A stretch of DNA of 64,000 bases from Planctomycetota bacterium (lineage in GTDB: Bacteria > Planctomycetota > Phycisphaerae > Phycisphaerales > Phycisphaeraceae): NCBI GenBank assembly GCA_024279275.1, contig JAJRRS010000136.1, positions 25,468 through 89,467 on the forward strand. Reading direction: 5' to 3'. Of this stretch, positions 50,573 through 58,881 are shown piece after piece (position 1 is the first letter of the stretch; each line of letters starts with the position of its first letter). The translations under genes and the position numbers were made by a program. The notes below the pieces were generated by a model. That model had not been told where the DNA came from, made no database searches, and was given only the letters and a program-made list of their open reading frames with translations.

Positions 50573-53143
50573 TTACCCCCCCGCCGCATTGGCCTGACTG
50601 CTGAACAGGTTCCGCTCGCTGGTCCAGCGGAGCCAGTCCTCCCAGTGTTCACGTTTCATCGGCAGGTTCTCATCTTCAAACGCTTCATCAGGGATCCGCT
50701 CAAGCTGGCGGCGGGCATTGTCATTGGCGATCTTGGCCTGCTTGAACTGGCCAAGCTCACAGTAGGCGTTGACGATCTGGATGCGTGCGACCAGCGATGC
50801 GGGATCGTCCGAGTAATTATTCGCAGCCGTGTTGTAGAGCTGGATCGACTGCTCAAACACCCGGCGATCGTAAGCACAGTTGGCCTGATAGAAATAGGCG
50901 TTACGCAGGTACAACTCTTCAACCGGGTCCAGGCGGGAGTCCATGGCCTTCTTGGCTTCCAGACCATTGATCGCCTGGCTGTAAAGGTCTTGAGCCTGTT
51001 GGAGACGATCATTACGTTCGGCTTCAAGACCCTGTTGTGCAGCGTGGGACTGCGTGGACGTCATCTGCTGATCTAAAGCGGGGACACTTCGCCGGTTTGC
51101 ATCGGCAAGCAAAAATCGCAGTCTGGGGCCTTCATCGGTCAGGCCGTAGCGTTGAACCGCCTCGGTCAGCAACTCGATCGCCCGGGCATAGAGCGTGGGA
51201 TCATCTCCACCCTTGCGATGGTAGAGCCGACCCAGTTCGATCAGAGCCTGACGGTACTCGCCGCTGTCGGGGGTGATAGCTTCATGATCGTCGATCACCG
51301 TGGTCAGGGTTTCGATGGCTTTGTCGGTCTGCCCTACCGCGTCAAGGCACTTGGCCATGAGAACTAGGCTGCTGTAGGTTTCGGGGCTGCGGGGGTAATC
51401 TTCGATCAGGCGTTGGAACTTCGCCAGCGCCGGCTCGTACTGACGGTCGGCCATATACGCCCGGGCCAGATTACGGATCGCACGGAGCCGTTTAGGATCG
51501 CCGTGGCGAGTCTGGATGAATTGCTCATAGACGCGGATCGCATCGTCCCACATCTGAGCCTTGTCGTAGTTTATCGCCGAACTCCACAGGCTCTGGCCGT
51601 GCCGATCGTTGTCTTCGACCGTGACCAATGAGGCGTGTTCGTAGTAGTAATCCGCAGCAAGGGCGTAGTAGTCGGCCGCCTGTTGATTAGCAAGACGCTT
51701 GGCCTGGGCGGTCAACGGGGGTTGCCCGGGTAGGCGCTGCGTCGTGGCGAGTACCTCGTCCCGGCGTTGGTCTGCGATGTGCTCACTGGTGCTCGCCAGG
51801 TTCAGCAGCAATTCCTTGGAAAGGTTGTCACCCTGCAGCAGCGCCAGTATATCCAGGTAATCCTTAGCCAGATCAAACTCGTCCAGATCCGCAGCACGCT
51901 CGAACTGCGTGTTGATCGTATCGGCGGCAACCTTGCGCCGAGGATCCCAGGGACGTGTCTGCTCGAGCATCTCACGAACCGCCAGATCGAAATAACTGCC
52001 AGCCGCCGCATGATCGCCGAGCCTGGCTTCGCAATCCGCACGACCGAGCAACGCGGAGATGTGACCGCTTGCCGAAGAAGGATAACCCTCCTCAGCAGAT
52101 CGGAAATACTCCAACGCCTCCTCGATCTGCTGCCCGGTCACCTGCGCCAACGCCAACTGCCCCAAGCCCACAAGAATATCCGCGTTCAGATCATCGGTCG
52201 GGCCGACCCGGCGCTGGGCATGAAGGAACCGTTGCTCGGCATTCTGGTAATCATCGATCGCCTGATATGCCTGCGCCAGCTTCACGATCAACGGCCCAAG
52301 ATCGCCATCACCGTCGCGAGCTGCAAGCCTCTGGATATGCCGCAGCAGATAGTTGATCGCGGTCTGCGGGTTCTCCGTCTCAAGGAACAAAGACGCCTGG
52401 AAACCGTGAGACCATATCTCCTGCCGCCGTGCGATCGCGGGGTCGGCGATGGCTTTGATATCCTCACGGAAACGTTTAATCAACGGCTTCAACCCGTCCA
52501 TATCCACACCCGGGCGATCGTCATGTCGGCGTTCGATCATGTCCCGGACAATCAAATACCGCTGCGCCGCCTGCGTCCCGGTCATCTGATCCAGCAAGCC
52601 AAGCGCCAAGCGGTCCCTGTCTAACGCGACCAACGACCGGATGTAATTGCGAAGTGACGACCCCGCAAGCTCGTGGCCCTGCTCCCTGGATTTATCATAT
52701 AGCTCGACGATATTCTCATACTTCGGGATCGCAGCCTGGACGCCGTACCGCCCGACCACGCCAGCCTTGTAGAGTTGCTTAAAAGCCAGGTCGCCGTAGA
52801 GCTGATAGAAATAGCCCAGCTCAGATATCGGAGCTTCATTCATGCGCTCCTTGATCTTAACCAGCACCCCCTCAGCCTCTTCCAACTTGTCTTTTTCAAG
52901 ATACGTCTGCGCGTTCGCCAGCTTGCCATGAAAATCGTCCGGGTCTTGCCCCGGCAGCGAAAGATACACACCAATCACCAACAAACCCATCCCAAACAAC
53001 AGCACCGGCAACTGCCACACCTGCGCCCAAAGCACCTCATGGTTCCCGCCAGCAAGCGAGCGGTTAGACATGTCCGGGGGCATGTCCGGGGGCATGTCCG
53101 GGGGCGGGGGGGAGTCGGGTTGGATCGGGGGGGCGTCTGCCAT
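50573..53143 (-). CDS. Large membrane-anchored TPR protein
   Basis: An 856-residue protein: polar, Pro/Asp-rich N-terminus with a short repeat (DMPPDMPPDM), one membrane helix (VLLFGMGLLVIGVYLSLPG) and then more than ten TPR-type helical pairs over about 90-820, e.g. AINYLLRHIQRLAA, AYQAIDDYQNAEQRFLHAQ, ALEYFRSAEEGYPSS and AIRVYEQFIQTRH. It probably acts as a periplasmic scaffold; partners unknown. Two bases separate its start from the MerR-type regulator stop, so they form one transcript. Confidence 0.78.
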   Translation of the reverse strand: MADAPPIQPDSPPPPDMPPDMPPDMSNRSLAGGNHEVLWAQVWQLPVLLFGMGLLVIGVYLSLPGQDPDDFHGKLANAQTYLEKDKLEEAEGVLVKIKERMNEAPISELGYFYQLYGDLAFKQLYKAGVVGRYGVQAAIPKYENIVELYDKSREQGHELAGSSLRNYIRSLVALDRDRLALGLLDQMTGTQAAQRYLIVRDMIERRHDDRPGVDMDGLKPLIKRFREDIKAIADPAIARRQEIWSHGFQASLFLETENPQTAINYLLRHIQRLAARDGDGDLGPLIVKLAQAYQAIDDYQNAEQRFLHAQRRVGPTDDLNADILVGLGQLALAQVTGQQIEEALEYFRSAEEGYPSSASGHISALLGRADCEARLGDHAAAGSYFDLAVREMLEQTRPWDPRRKVAADTINTQFERAADLDEFDLAKDYLDILALLQGDNLSKELLLNLASTSEHIADQRRDEVLATTQRLPGQPPLTAQAKRLANQQAADYYALAADYYYEHASLVTVEDNDRHGQSLWSSAINYDKAQMWDDAIRVYEQFIQTRHGDPKRLRAIRNLARAYMADRQYEPALAKFQRLIEDYPRSPETYSSLVLMAKCLDAVGQTDKAIETLTTVIDDHEAITPDSGEYRQALIELGRLYHRKGGDDPTLYARAIELLTEAVQRYGLTDEGPRLRFLLADANRRSVPALDQQMTSTQSHAAQQGLEAERNDRLQQAQDLYSQAINGLEAKKAMDSRLDPVEELYLRNAYFYQANCAYDRRVFEQSIQLYNTAANNYSDDPASLVARIQIVNAYCELGQFKQAKIANDNARRQLERIPDEAFEDENLPMKREHWEDWLRWTSERNLFSSQANAAGG

Positions 53144-53145
53144 GA

Positions 53146-53457
53146 CTACGCCGCCTGCTCCTTAGCTTCACGTTCCAATAGCTCGCGGACCTGCTCAACG
53201 GTCAGTGTTACTTTCAGTCGCATGACCCGTTCCAGCCGTGCAAAAACCGATTCGTCGTACAACCGATGCCCCCCCGCCGTCCAGCTCACCTCATCGATCA
53301 AACCCCACTTCGTATAATTGTGCAGCGTCTGTCGGCTCAACCCCGTCGCCGTCACCAACTCCCCCACCTTGTAACGCTTAGGCGGCACAACCAACCGCCC
53401 CACCGTCCGCCGGGCCGACACCTCCAACCCAGGGCTATCTATAGATACGATTGACAT
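53146..53457 (-). CDS. MerR-type transcriptional regulator
   Basis: About 103 residues. The winged-helix core is YKVGELVTATGLSRQTLHNY, then TKWGLIDEVSWTAGGHRLYD with the wing RLYDES, followed by VFARLERVMRLKVTLTVEQV; it lacks the long dimer helix and effector domain of large MerR proteins. Two adjacent ATGs (53460, 53457) are equally possible. It is transcribed with the TPR gene behind it, so it may control that gene. Confidence 0.8.
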   Translation of the reverse strand: MSIVSIDSPGLEVSARRTVGRLVVPPKRYKVGELVTATGLSRQTLHNYTKWGLIDEVSWTAGGHRLYDESVFARLERVMRLKVTLTVEQVRELLEREAKEQAA

Positions 53458-53753
53458 CATCCCACCATGCAAAATAAACACATCGAACAATCAAACTGAA
53501 CCTACACCACCCCCACCCCACACCCACAACCCCCATTCAACGGCATGGGCCGGTAATTAGTCGTATCGTCAAACTAACCGTAAGTGCGTTAATAAGGATA
53601 GAGTTACACGAATTTTACCCGGCACCGATTCCAACGAAATGCCCCCGGTATTATCGGACCGCGATCGCCTCAATTAGCGATAGGCCGATTCCCTGCTTTA
53701 GTGTGGCTGCTACAGAGGCCGTCTCAATTTCCTACGTTTCCTGCTTTCCCGCC

Positions 53754-54890
53754 TCACACTCGCCGACGCAAGACCCAAGCACACCCAAGCCCTAGAACAG
53801 CCAGCGTGCCCGGCTCGGGAAGGGTTACCACGAAGGCTTCTCGTTTGCCATCGGGGTTGGTACCTTCTCCAACGATAATCAGGCCGTCGGCAGAAATGCC
53901 GTTAGCACTGGTGAGTTTCCAGCCCATCAGATCAAGGCCAAAATCGTCAACAAGAATTTCTTGCAGCGATCGCATCCCCCCGACTTCTGTCCAGACAAAA
54001 GCTTTACTACCAGATGCGGCATTATGGCTCACCCCTACCACAACTGAACCATCCGCTGATATGGCTAACGATTCGGAACCGATGCCACCTGGCAGTTGGC
54101 CCAGACCGATTATCCCGTTGCCCGCCGTCCAGCGAAATGCCTGGAAACTGGATGTGGAACTACTGGTGCCCACAACGACCGAACCATCTGACGAAACGGC
54201 CTTCGCCCGGCTGACAAATAAGCCGCCTGGCAGATCACCCAGGCCAACCATTCCGCCTTCGGACGTCCATCGAAATGCCTCGATATTGGACCCCGAATTG
54301 CTCTGCCCCACGATGACCGTGCCATCTGCTGATGTTGCTCGCGCATCGCTGAATACGCCGCCAGGCAAACTACCCAACCCGACCATTCCTCCATCCTTCG
54401 TCCACAAAAATGCCTCGCGACCTGATGCAGACCAGCCGGTTCCCACGACTATAGAGCCATCAGATGTCGTGGCAAACGCATCACTCTGAAACTCGCCCTT
54501 GGGGAAGTCACCCAAGCCAACTAACCCAGTATCCTCCGTCCACCGAAACGCTTCACCAAAAGTGCCGGATTCAGAAAAACTTGTCCCTACAATAACCGAA
54601 CCATCCGCCGACGTGGCAAACGCTCCGCTGTCAAAACCTCCACCGGGCAGACTTCCCAAGCCGATCATCCCGCCAAACTTCGTCCAGCGGAAGACCTCAC
54701 TGCCGGCCGCCGATTCACTCCCCCCCACAACAACCTCACCGTCTGCAGAAATAGCAAATGCGACGCTTGCAAAACCGCCCTCTGGCAGATATCCCAAACC
54801 TTGAAAAGTCGCGCCGCCAGAATAACCCTCTACGGCCGCTACGGACAGAACCGAATAGAAAATAACGATAGGCCATCCAGACCGGATCAT
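53754..54890 (-). CDS. HAF-repeat PEP-CTERM secreted protein
   Basis: A 378-residue exported protein. After a signal sequence (VIFYSVLSVAAVEG) there are about seven tandem copies of a 45-48 residue unit of the type GLGxLPGGxFxSxAxAxSADGSVVVG...AFRWTxxGGMVGLG, i.e. HAF-type beta repeats. The C-terminus is LPEPGTLAVLGLGCAWVLRRR, a PEP-CTERM sorting signal (PEP motif, hydrophobic helix, Arg cluster). Such proteins are surface-attached in species with exosortase. The A/T-rich stretch before its ATG (54900-54960) contrasts with its neighbours. Confidence 0.9.
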   Translation of the reverse strand: MIRSGWPIVIFYSVLSVAAVEGYSGGATFQGLGYLPEGGFASVAFAISADGEVVVGGSESAAGSEVFRWTKFGGMIGLGSLPGGGFDSGAFATSADGSVIVGTSFSESGTFGEAFRWTEDTGLVGLGDFPKGEFQSDAFATTSDGSIVVGTGWSASGREAFLWTKDGGMVGLGSLPGGVFSDARATSADGTVIVGQSNSGSNIEAFRWTSEGGMVGLGDLPGGLFVSRAKAVSSDGSVVVGTSSSTSSFQAFRWTAGNGIIGLGQLPGGIGSESLAISADGSVVVGVSHNAASGSKAFVWTEVGGMRSLQEILVDDFGLDLMGWKLTSANGISADGLIIVGEGTNPDGKREAFVVTLPEPGTLAVLGLGCAWVLRRRV

Positions 54891-54977
54891 GATTCATTCC
54901 CCGCGTATAAGTAATTACATAAATTAATTTATCTGGCTAAAAAATATCAGATCGCATATTGCAAAACGAACGCCCCC

Positions 54978-55075
54978 CTACCCCTTCGCCCGCCGCCGCC
55001 TTCTCAATTCCGCATCAATAAACCCCTGCAAATCCCCATCCATCACTTTCTGCGGGTTGGGTTGTTCGTGGCTGG
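54978..55075 (-). pseudogene. Displaced 3' end of prfB (98 bases)
   Basis: Aligned with 55592-55689, this stretch has no gaps and eight differences. Read on the minus strand it still encodes the RF2 C-terminus ([15 protein letters not shown], then [14 protein letters not shown]) and ends in TAG where prfB has TGA. Within this coding part every difference is synonymous; two amino acid changes appear only at its upstream edge. No start or other prfB sequence remains. It looks like an attachment-site copy of prfB left beyond an inserted cassette. Confidence 0.85.
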
Positions 55076-55082
55076 ATTCCCC

Positions 55083-55280
55083 TCACCCCGCGACTTGGAA
55101 TTGCATACTGCGTAAATCCGGGATGTGTTTGGAGGCGTCGAGGATTTCCAGGCCGACCAGGTTGCCTTGGTCGTCGTAGTCGAGGATCACGCCGGGCTTG
55201 TCTTCGTCGCTCTCGGCGACCTTGCCGGGAGTGAATACCACCGTCAGGGTGTCTGTCTTTGGGTCGTAGGTAACGTTCAT
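55083..55280 (-). CDS. DUF2283 family protein (antitoxin candidate)
   Basis: A 65-residue protein starting [16 protein letters not shown], with [20 protein letters not shown] and [10 protein letters not shown], the clear DUF2283 pattern. Such proteins are commonly encoded next to DUF4258 genes and the pair is suspected, not proven, to be a toxin-antitoxin system. It overlaps the DUF4258 gene by four bases. Inside the stretch between the two prfB ends. Confidence 0.85.
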   Translation of the reverse strand: MNVTYDPKTDTLTVVFTPGKVAESDEDKPGVILDYDDQGNLVGLEILDASKHIPDLRSMQFQVAG

Positions 55281-55549
55281 GGCTGGCTCCGGTACTTGTC
55301 GATCTTGCTCGTGCGGTAGGCGGTAACCACCTGGGGCGGGTCGGGTTCCACATCCACAAACACCCGCAATAGATAAGGCTGGTCCTGCGGATCGGCATCC
55401 AACATCCCGTGAACGACCACCCGACCGGGACGGACGGGCAAAACCTCCAACGGGTCTGCGAGCACTCGCATCACCTCGTCCACGGCGATCTGACGTTTGG
55501 CCATCTGATCGACCGCGTGGTCGGTGATGATCGCCTGAGTTAAGTCCAT
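55277..55549 (-). CDS. DUF4258 family protein (toxin candidate)
   Basis: A 90-residue protein with the DUF4258 pattern: [60 protein letters not shown] and TSKIDKYR. The His and Arg of HAxxxMxxRxI and the final [13 protein letters not shown] are typical. Distant similarity of this family to RelE/BrnT-like folds is plausible but I cannot show it here. First gene of the pair; ATG at 55549, followed downstream by the DUF2283 gene. Confidence 0.82.
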   Translation of the reverse strand: MDLTQAIITDHAVDQMAKRQIAVDEVMRVLADPLEVLPVRPGRVVVHGMLDADPQDQPYLLRVFVDVEPDPPQVVTAYRTSKIDKYRSQP

Positions 55550-55591
55550 TATAGCACACCATTCTCATGCCACGAAGACCTTGCGGAGTCA

Positions 55592-56717
55592 TCAGCCCTT
55601 CGCCCGCCTGCGCCTCCTCAACTCCGCATCAATAAACCCCTGCAAATCCCCATCCATCACCTTCTGCGGGTTGGGTTGTTCGTAGTTGGTGCGGTGGTCT
55701 TTGACGCGGTTGTCGTAGAAGACGTAGGAGCGGATCTGTGTGCCCCAGCCCATGTCCAGCTTCCCGCCGGTGGCTTCGTTGAGTTCGACAGCACGCTCTT
55801 CTTCGGCGAGCAGTTCGAGCCGCCCCTTAAGAATACCCATCGCCTGCTTGCGGTTCTGTTCTTGAGACTTATGCGTCGAGCTGACGATCTGGATGCCGGT
55901 GGGTTTGTGGGTGAGGCGAACAGCGGAGGCAATCTTGTTGACGTTCTGACCACCCGGGCCTGACGAGCGTGCGAAGGCCATGATGTCCAGATCCTTGTCG
56001 TCGATCTCAACACCGCCGGTGTCGGGGAACTCAGGGATCACATCGACCGCAGCGAAGCTCGTCTGACGTTTACCCTGCGCATTAAAAGGCGAGACTCTTG
56101 CCAACCGGTGCGTGCCGCGTTCGCAGGAGAGGTAGCCGTAGGCCATCGGCGCCTTGATGTAGAGAGTGACCTCCTTAAGCCCAGCCTCTTCGCCATGAGT
56201 CTTGTTGACCTCACTTACATCCCAGCCATTGCGCTCGCAGTAGTAGAGGAACATGCGCAGCAGCATCTCCGTCCAGTCCTGAGCCTCCGTGCCGCCCTCG
56301 CGGGAGTAGATCGTGAGGTAGCAGTTGCGTGTGTCGTACTTCCCAGACAACAGCGACAGGGTTTCAAGCCGACTCATCTCCGTATCCAGCGCGTGCGCCT
56401 CGGTCAGCACCTCCGCCCGGGTGTCAGCATCATTTGCTTCCTGAGCCATCTCCCAAAGCAACACGACATCCTCGACGCGCTGCGACGCAGCGGCGAGGGG
56501 ATCGACCATGGCCTTGGTGGCCTTAAGCTCGGTGACGATCTCGTTGGCTTTGTCCTGATTATCCCAGAACCCCATCTCACCCATCGAGGCCTCTAGTTCG
56601 GCGAGGCGGGCCTTCTTTGCGTCGTAGTTAAAGAGAGTCGCGGATGCTTTCCACCCGCGCCTCGAGTTCCTTCAATAAAGAGGGAACGCTTTCTATCGTG
56701 TGGGTCAGTTCAGCCAT
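55592..56717 (-). CDS. prfB: Peptide chain release factor 2, with +1 frameshift
   Basis: Releases peptides at UGA/UAA. The second reading frame has RF2-type SPF in [10 protein letters not shown] and the catalytic GGQ in [20 protein letters not shown]. The first frame begins at ATG 56717 ([20 protein letters not shown]) and stops after 29 codons at TAA (56628-56630); the shift CTT TAA C to TT TAAC gives [20 protein letters not shown] and joins the long frame. Product about 374 residues, normal. The in-frame stop is UAA instead of the usual UGA and no AGGGGG-like element is visible just upstream. Its 3' end is duplicated at 54978-55075. Confidence 0.93.
56627..56637 (-). promoter_or_regulatory. 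prfB programmed +1 frameshift site
   Basis: On the minus strand TCT CTT TAA C. The slippery CTT is at 56631-56633 and the stop TAA at 56628-56630; the +1 frame continues AAC TAC GAC. Without a shift only a 29-residue peptide would be made. Confidence 0.8.
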
Positions 56718-56787
56718 GATGGAAAGTATAGCGTGGAAGCACATCGACCGCGAAGCAGCGAAGAACGAGGAATAAGACGCCAGAGTT

Positions 56788-56883
56788 AGCCGCAAATGAA
56801 CGCTAATACACGCAAATAGGATTGAATACCTAAACACGCAACCCGGAGTCTTGATTCGCGTTTATTTGCGTTCATTCGCGGCT
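56788..56883. repeat. Inverted repeat of AACGCRAAT-type units
   Basis: The left arm 56788-56818 (AGCCGCAAATGAACGC...) is an imperfect inverse of the right arm 56854-56883 (...GAACGCRAATRAACGCG when reverse complemented). The 35-base centre has no frame. It falls between rhodanese and prfB. Confidence 0.6.
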
Positions 56884-56935
56884 GATCTTCTTACTGTTTC
56901 GCGGTTGGTTGTTCCGTGCTATCCCCAGGCACAAC

Positions 56936-57469
56936 TTACCGTCCCGGATGATACTTCTCGTCCAGCAGCTTCCCCCATTGCTCATCGTAAGGATGCACCT
57001 TGGACGCCGGCTCATCACCGCGAAATACCGGGCGGCCCTCATTGGCCCAGGCGAAGATCGAGCCTTCGAGGTTGGTCACGTTCTGAAAACCCAGTGCCTG
57101 GATGTCCCGGGCCGCCTTCGCGGAACGGTAGCCGACCGAGCAATAGACGACAATCGCACGGTCCGGGTCGATGCCGTTAAGCACCGCACGCAGAACCTCA
57201 TCGGAATCCACCAGCACCGCGCCACGCAGATGACTCACGCCATATTCCTCAGCGGCGCGCGTATCTAATAGCAGCGGCGGGTCACGCTGCGGATCGGCCT
57301 GCCATTCGGCAAGCTGCTGGGTTGTCATCATCCGCACGTCGGGGAAGTCTTCGCGCACCTGTGACAGGATGTTGTCCCAGGCCGAATCCTTCTCGCAGCC
57401 GCCGGCACCCAGGAATACCGTGACGAGGAGGCAGGCGATGCTGTTGCGGAGGGTGCAGGTGTGTTTCAT
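56936..57469 (-). CDS. Rhodanese-domain lipoprotein
   Basis: A 177-residue lipoprotein: signal LRNSIACLLVTVFLGAGGC with the lipidated Cys near residue 25, then a single rhodanese domain. It has PPLLLDTRAAEEYGVSHLRG and the active-site loop VVYCSVGYRSAKAARD, in which Cys is the expected catalytic residue. Sulfurtransferase or redox role in the periplasm is likely; its partner is unknown. An upstream spacer carries the TCGCTGCGCTC-loop hairpin at 57487-57513. Confidence 0.85.
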   Translation of the reverse strand: MKHTCTLRNSIACLLVTVFLGAGGCEKDSAWDNILSQVREDFPDVRMMTTQQLAEWQADPQRDPPLLLDTRAAEEYGVSHLRGAVLVDSDEVLRAVLNGIDPDRAIVVYCSVGYRSAKAARDIQALGFQNVTNLEGSIFAWANEGRPVFRGDEPASKVHPYDEQWGKLLDEKYHPGR

Positions 57470-57486
57470 AAATATTGGGGGGATAC

Positions 57487-57513
57487 CCGAGCCTTCGCTG
57501 CGCTCAGGCTCGG
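57487..57513. repeat. TCGCTGCGCTC-loop hairpin, copy 3
   Basis: Stem CCGAGCCT/AGGCTCGG with loop TCGCTGCGCTC (57495-57505), identical in the loop to the copy inside lnt. It lies between the rhodanese and deoxyhypusine-synthase-like genes. Confidence 0.7.
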
Positions 57514-57537
57514 CGTTGGGTGGTGATGATCTGGGGT

Positions 57538-58764
57538 TCAGTCACCCAATACATACGCAAAAATCAGAGGCACAACGATCGTCGCATCCGATTCGATCAT
57601 GAACTTAGGCGTGTCAGCATCGAGTTTGCCCCAGGTGATTTTTTCATTGGGCACCGCACCCGAGTATCCGCCGTAGCTCGTACAGGCATCCGATGTCTGG
57701 CAGAAGTAGCCCCAGAAACGGGTGTCCAGTTTCTTAAGGTCCTGGATCAGCATCGGGACAGCACAGATCGCAAAGTCGCCTGAGATCCCACCGCCGATCT
57801 GGAAGAACCCGACGCTTGGCGAATCATCCTGATCCCCAGCCATGTTGTCCATGTACCAGGTAGATAAAGCCTGCAACTGCTCGGTGCCGGTCTTCACGCA
57901 CTGGTGGTCGCGAAGGGTTCCCTTCATCACCATCGCCGTGAAGATGTTCCCGGTGGTCGAGTCTTCCCACCCCGGGCAAAACACGGGGATGCCCACCTCC
58001 GCCGCAGCGATCATCCAGGACTCCGCAGCAGGAAGCTGATAGTGGTCGTCAAGCTCGCCGCTACGGATAACATCAAAAAGGTATTCATAAGGAAACTTGC
58101 GTACACCCTCCTCTGAAGCAGCAACCCAACGCTCGATCAGTCGGCGTTCAAGGTGGCGCATCACCGTTTCAGGGATACAAGTATCGGTCACACGGTTCAT
58201 CCCCCGGTCATACAGCGCCTGCTCATCGTCCGCAGAAAGCGCACGCCAATCGGCACAGTGCTCGTACTCCGCACCCGCCAACATCACAAACAAATCCTCT
58301 TCCAGGTTAGCCCCGGTGCAGGAGATCGCGTGGACCTTGCCCCGGCGGATCAGCCGAGCCAGGGTTTTACCAAGCCGTGCAGTACTCATCGCACCGGCAA
58401 GGGAAATCAGCATCTTGCCGCCAGCATCAATATGAGCCTCATAACCCTTAGCCGCAGCCACAACCTCTCGGCTATTAAAATGCAAAAAGTTTTCCTCTAG
58501 AAATCGACGAACCGCGCCCCCGCCCCCGGATGTATCCCCGGATGCTTGGAGTTCTGAGGCTGGTTTGATTTTGGGTTGTGCAGGAGATTGAGCAGGGATG
58601 ATCGGCGAAAGGTCAACGCGTGAACCGGGTGCGCTGGCAGGGCTATTCCCGGGGGCCGAGGAACCGGGGGCAGGGGAGCCTGGGTTAGTACCGGGGAAAC
58701 CGGGGGAACCGGGGGAAGAACCGGGGGCGGGGGAACCGGGGGCGGGGGTGGTGTGTGTGGTCAT
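57538..58764 (-). CDS. Deoxyhypusine-synthase-like protein
   Basis: NAD-dependent enzyme of the deoxyhypusine synthase family; bacterial members use spermidine or agmatine in polyamine metabolism rather than eIF5A. Motifs present: AGAMSTARLGKTLARLIRRG, KVHAISCTGANLEEDLF, the GWEDSTTGNIFTAMVMKG block and, near the end, NEKITWGKLDADT, in which the Lys matches the catalytic one. The core starts near residue 90; before it is a Pro/Gly/Ser-rich, low-complexity extension (GSPAPGSSPG type) from a CCGGGGG-rich DNA stretch. The ATG 58764 lies behind GGAGGT. Confidence 0.88.
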   Translation of the reverse strand: MTTHTTPAPGSPAPGSSPGSPGFPGTNPGSPAPGSSAPGNSPASAPGSRVDLSPIIPAQSPAQPKIKPASELQASGDTSGGGGAVRRFLEENFLHFNSREVVAAAKGYEAHIDAGGKMLISLAGAMSTARLGKTLARLIRRGKVHAISCTGANLEEDLFVMLAGAEYEHCADWRALSADDEQALYDRGMNRVTDTCIPETVMRHLERRLIERWVAASEEGVRKFPYEYLFDVIRSGELDDHYQLPAAESWMIAAAEVGIPVFCPGWEDSTTGNIFTAMVMKGTLRDHQCVKTGTEQLQALSTWYMDNMAGDQDDSPSVGFFQIGGGISGDFAICAVPMLIQDLKKLDTRFWGYFCQTSDACTSYGGYSGAVPNEKITWGKLDADTPKFMIESDATIVVPLIFAYVLGD

Positions 58765-58881
58765 GTCATGAAACCTCCATAGCCAAAGCGTGCGGGTCCA
58801 AGCAGCCGAACATGATAACACAGAATCAGCTTAAAAGACACGAAAACACTGTAAATACAGTACCCCAAGACGTTTTCCGGA

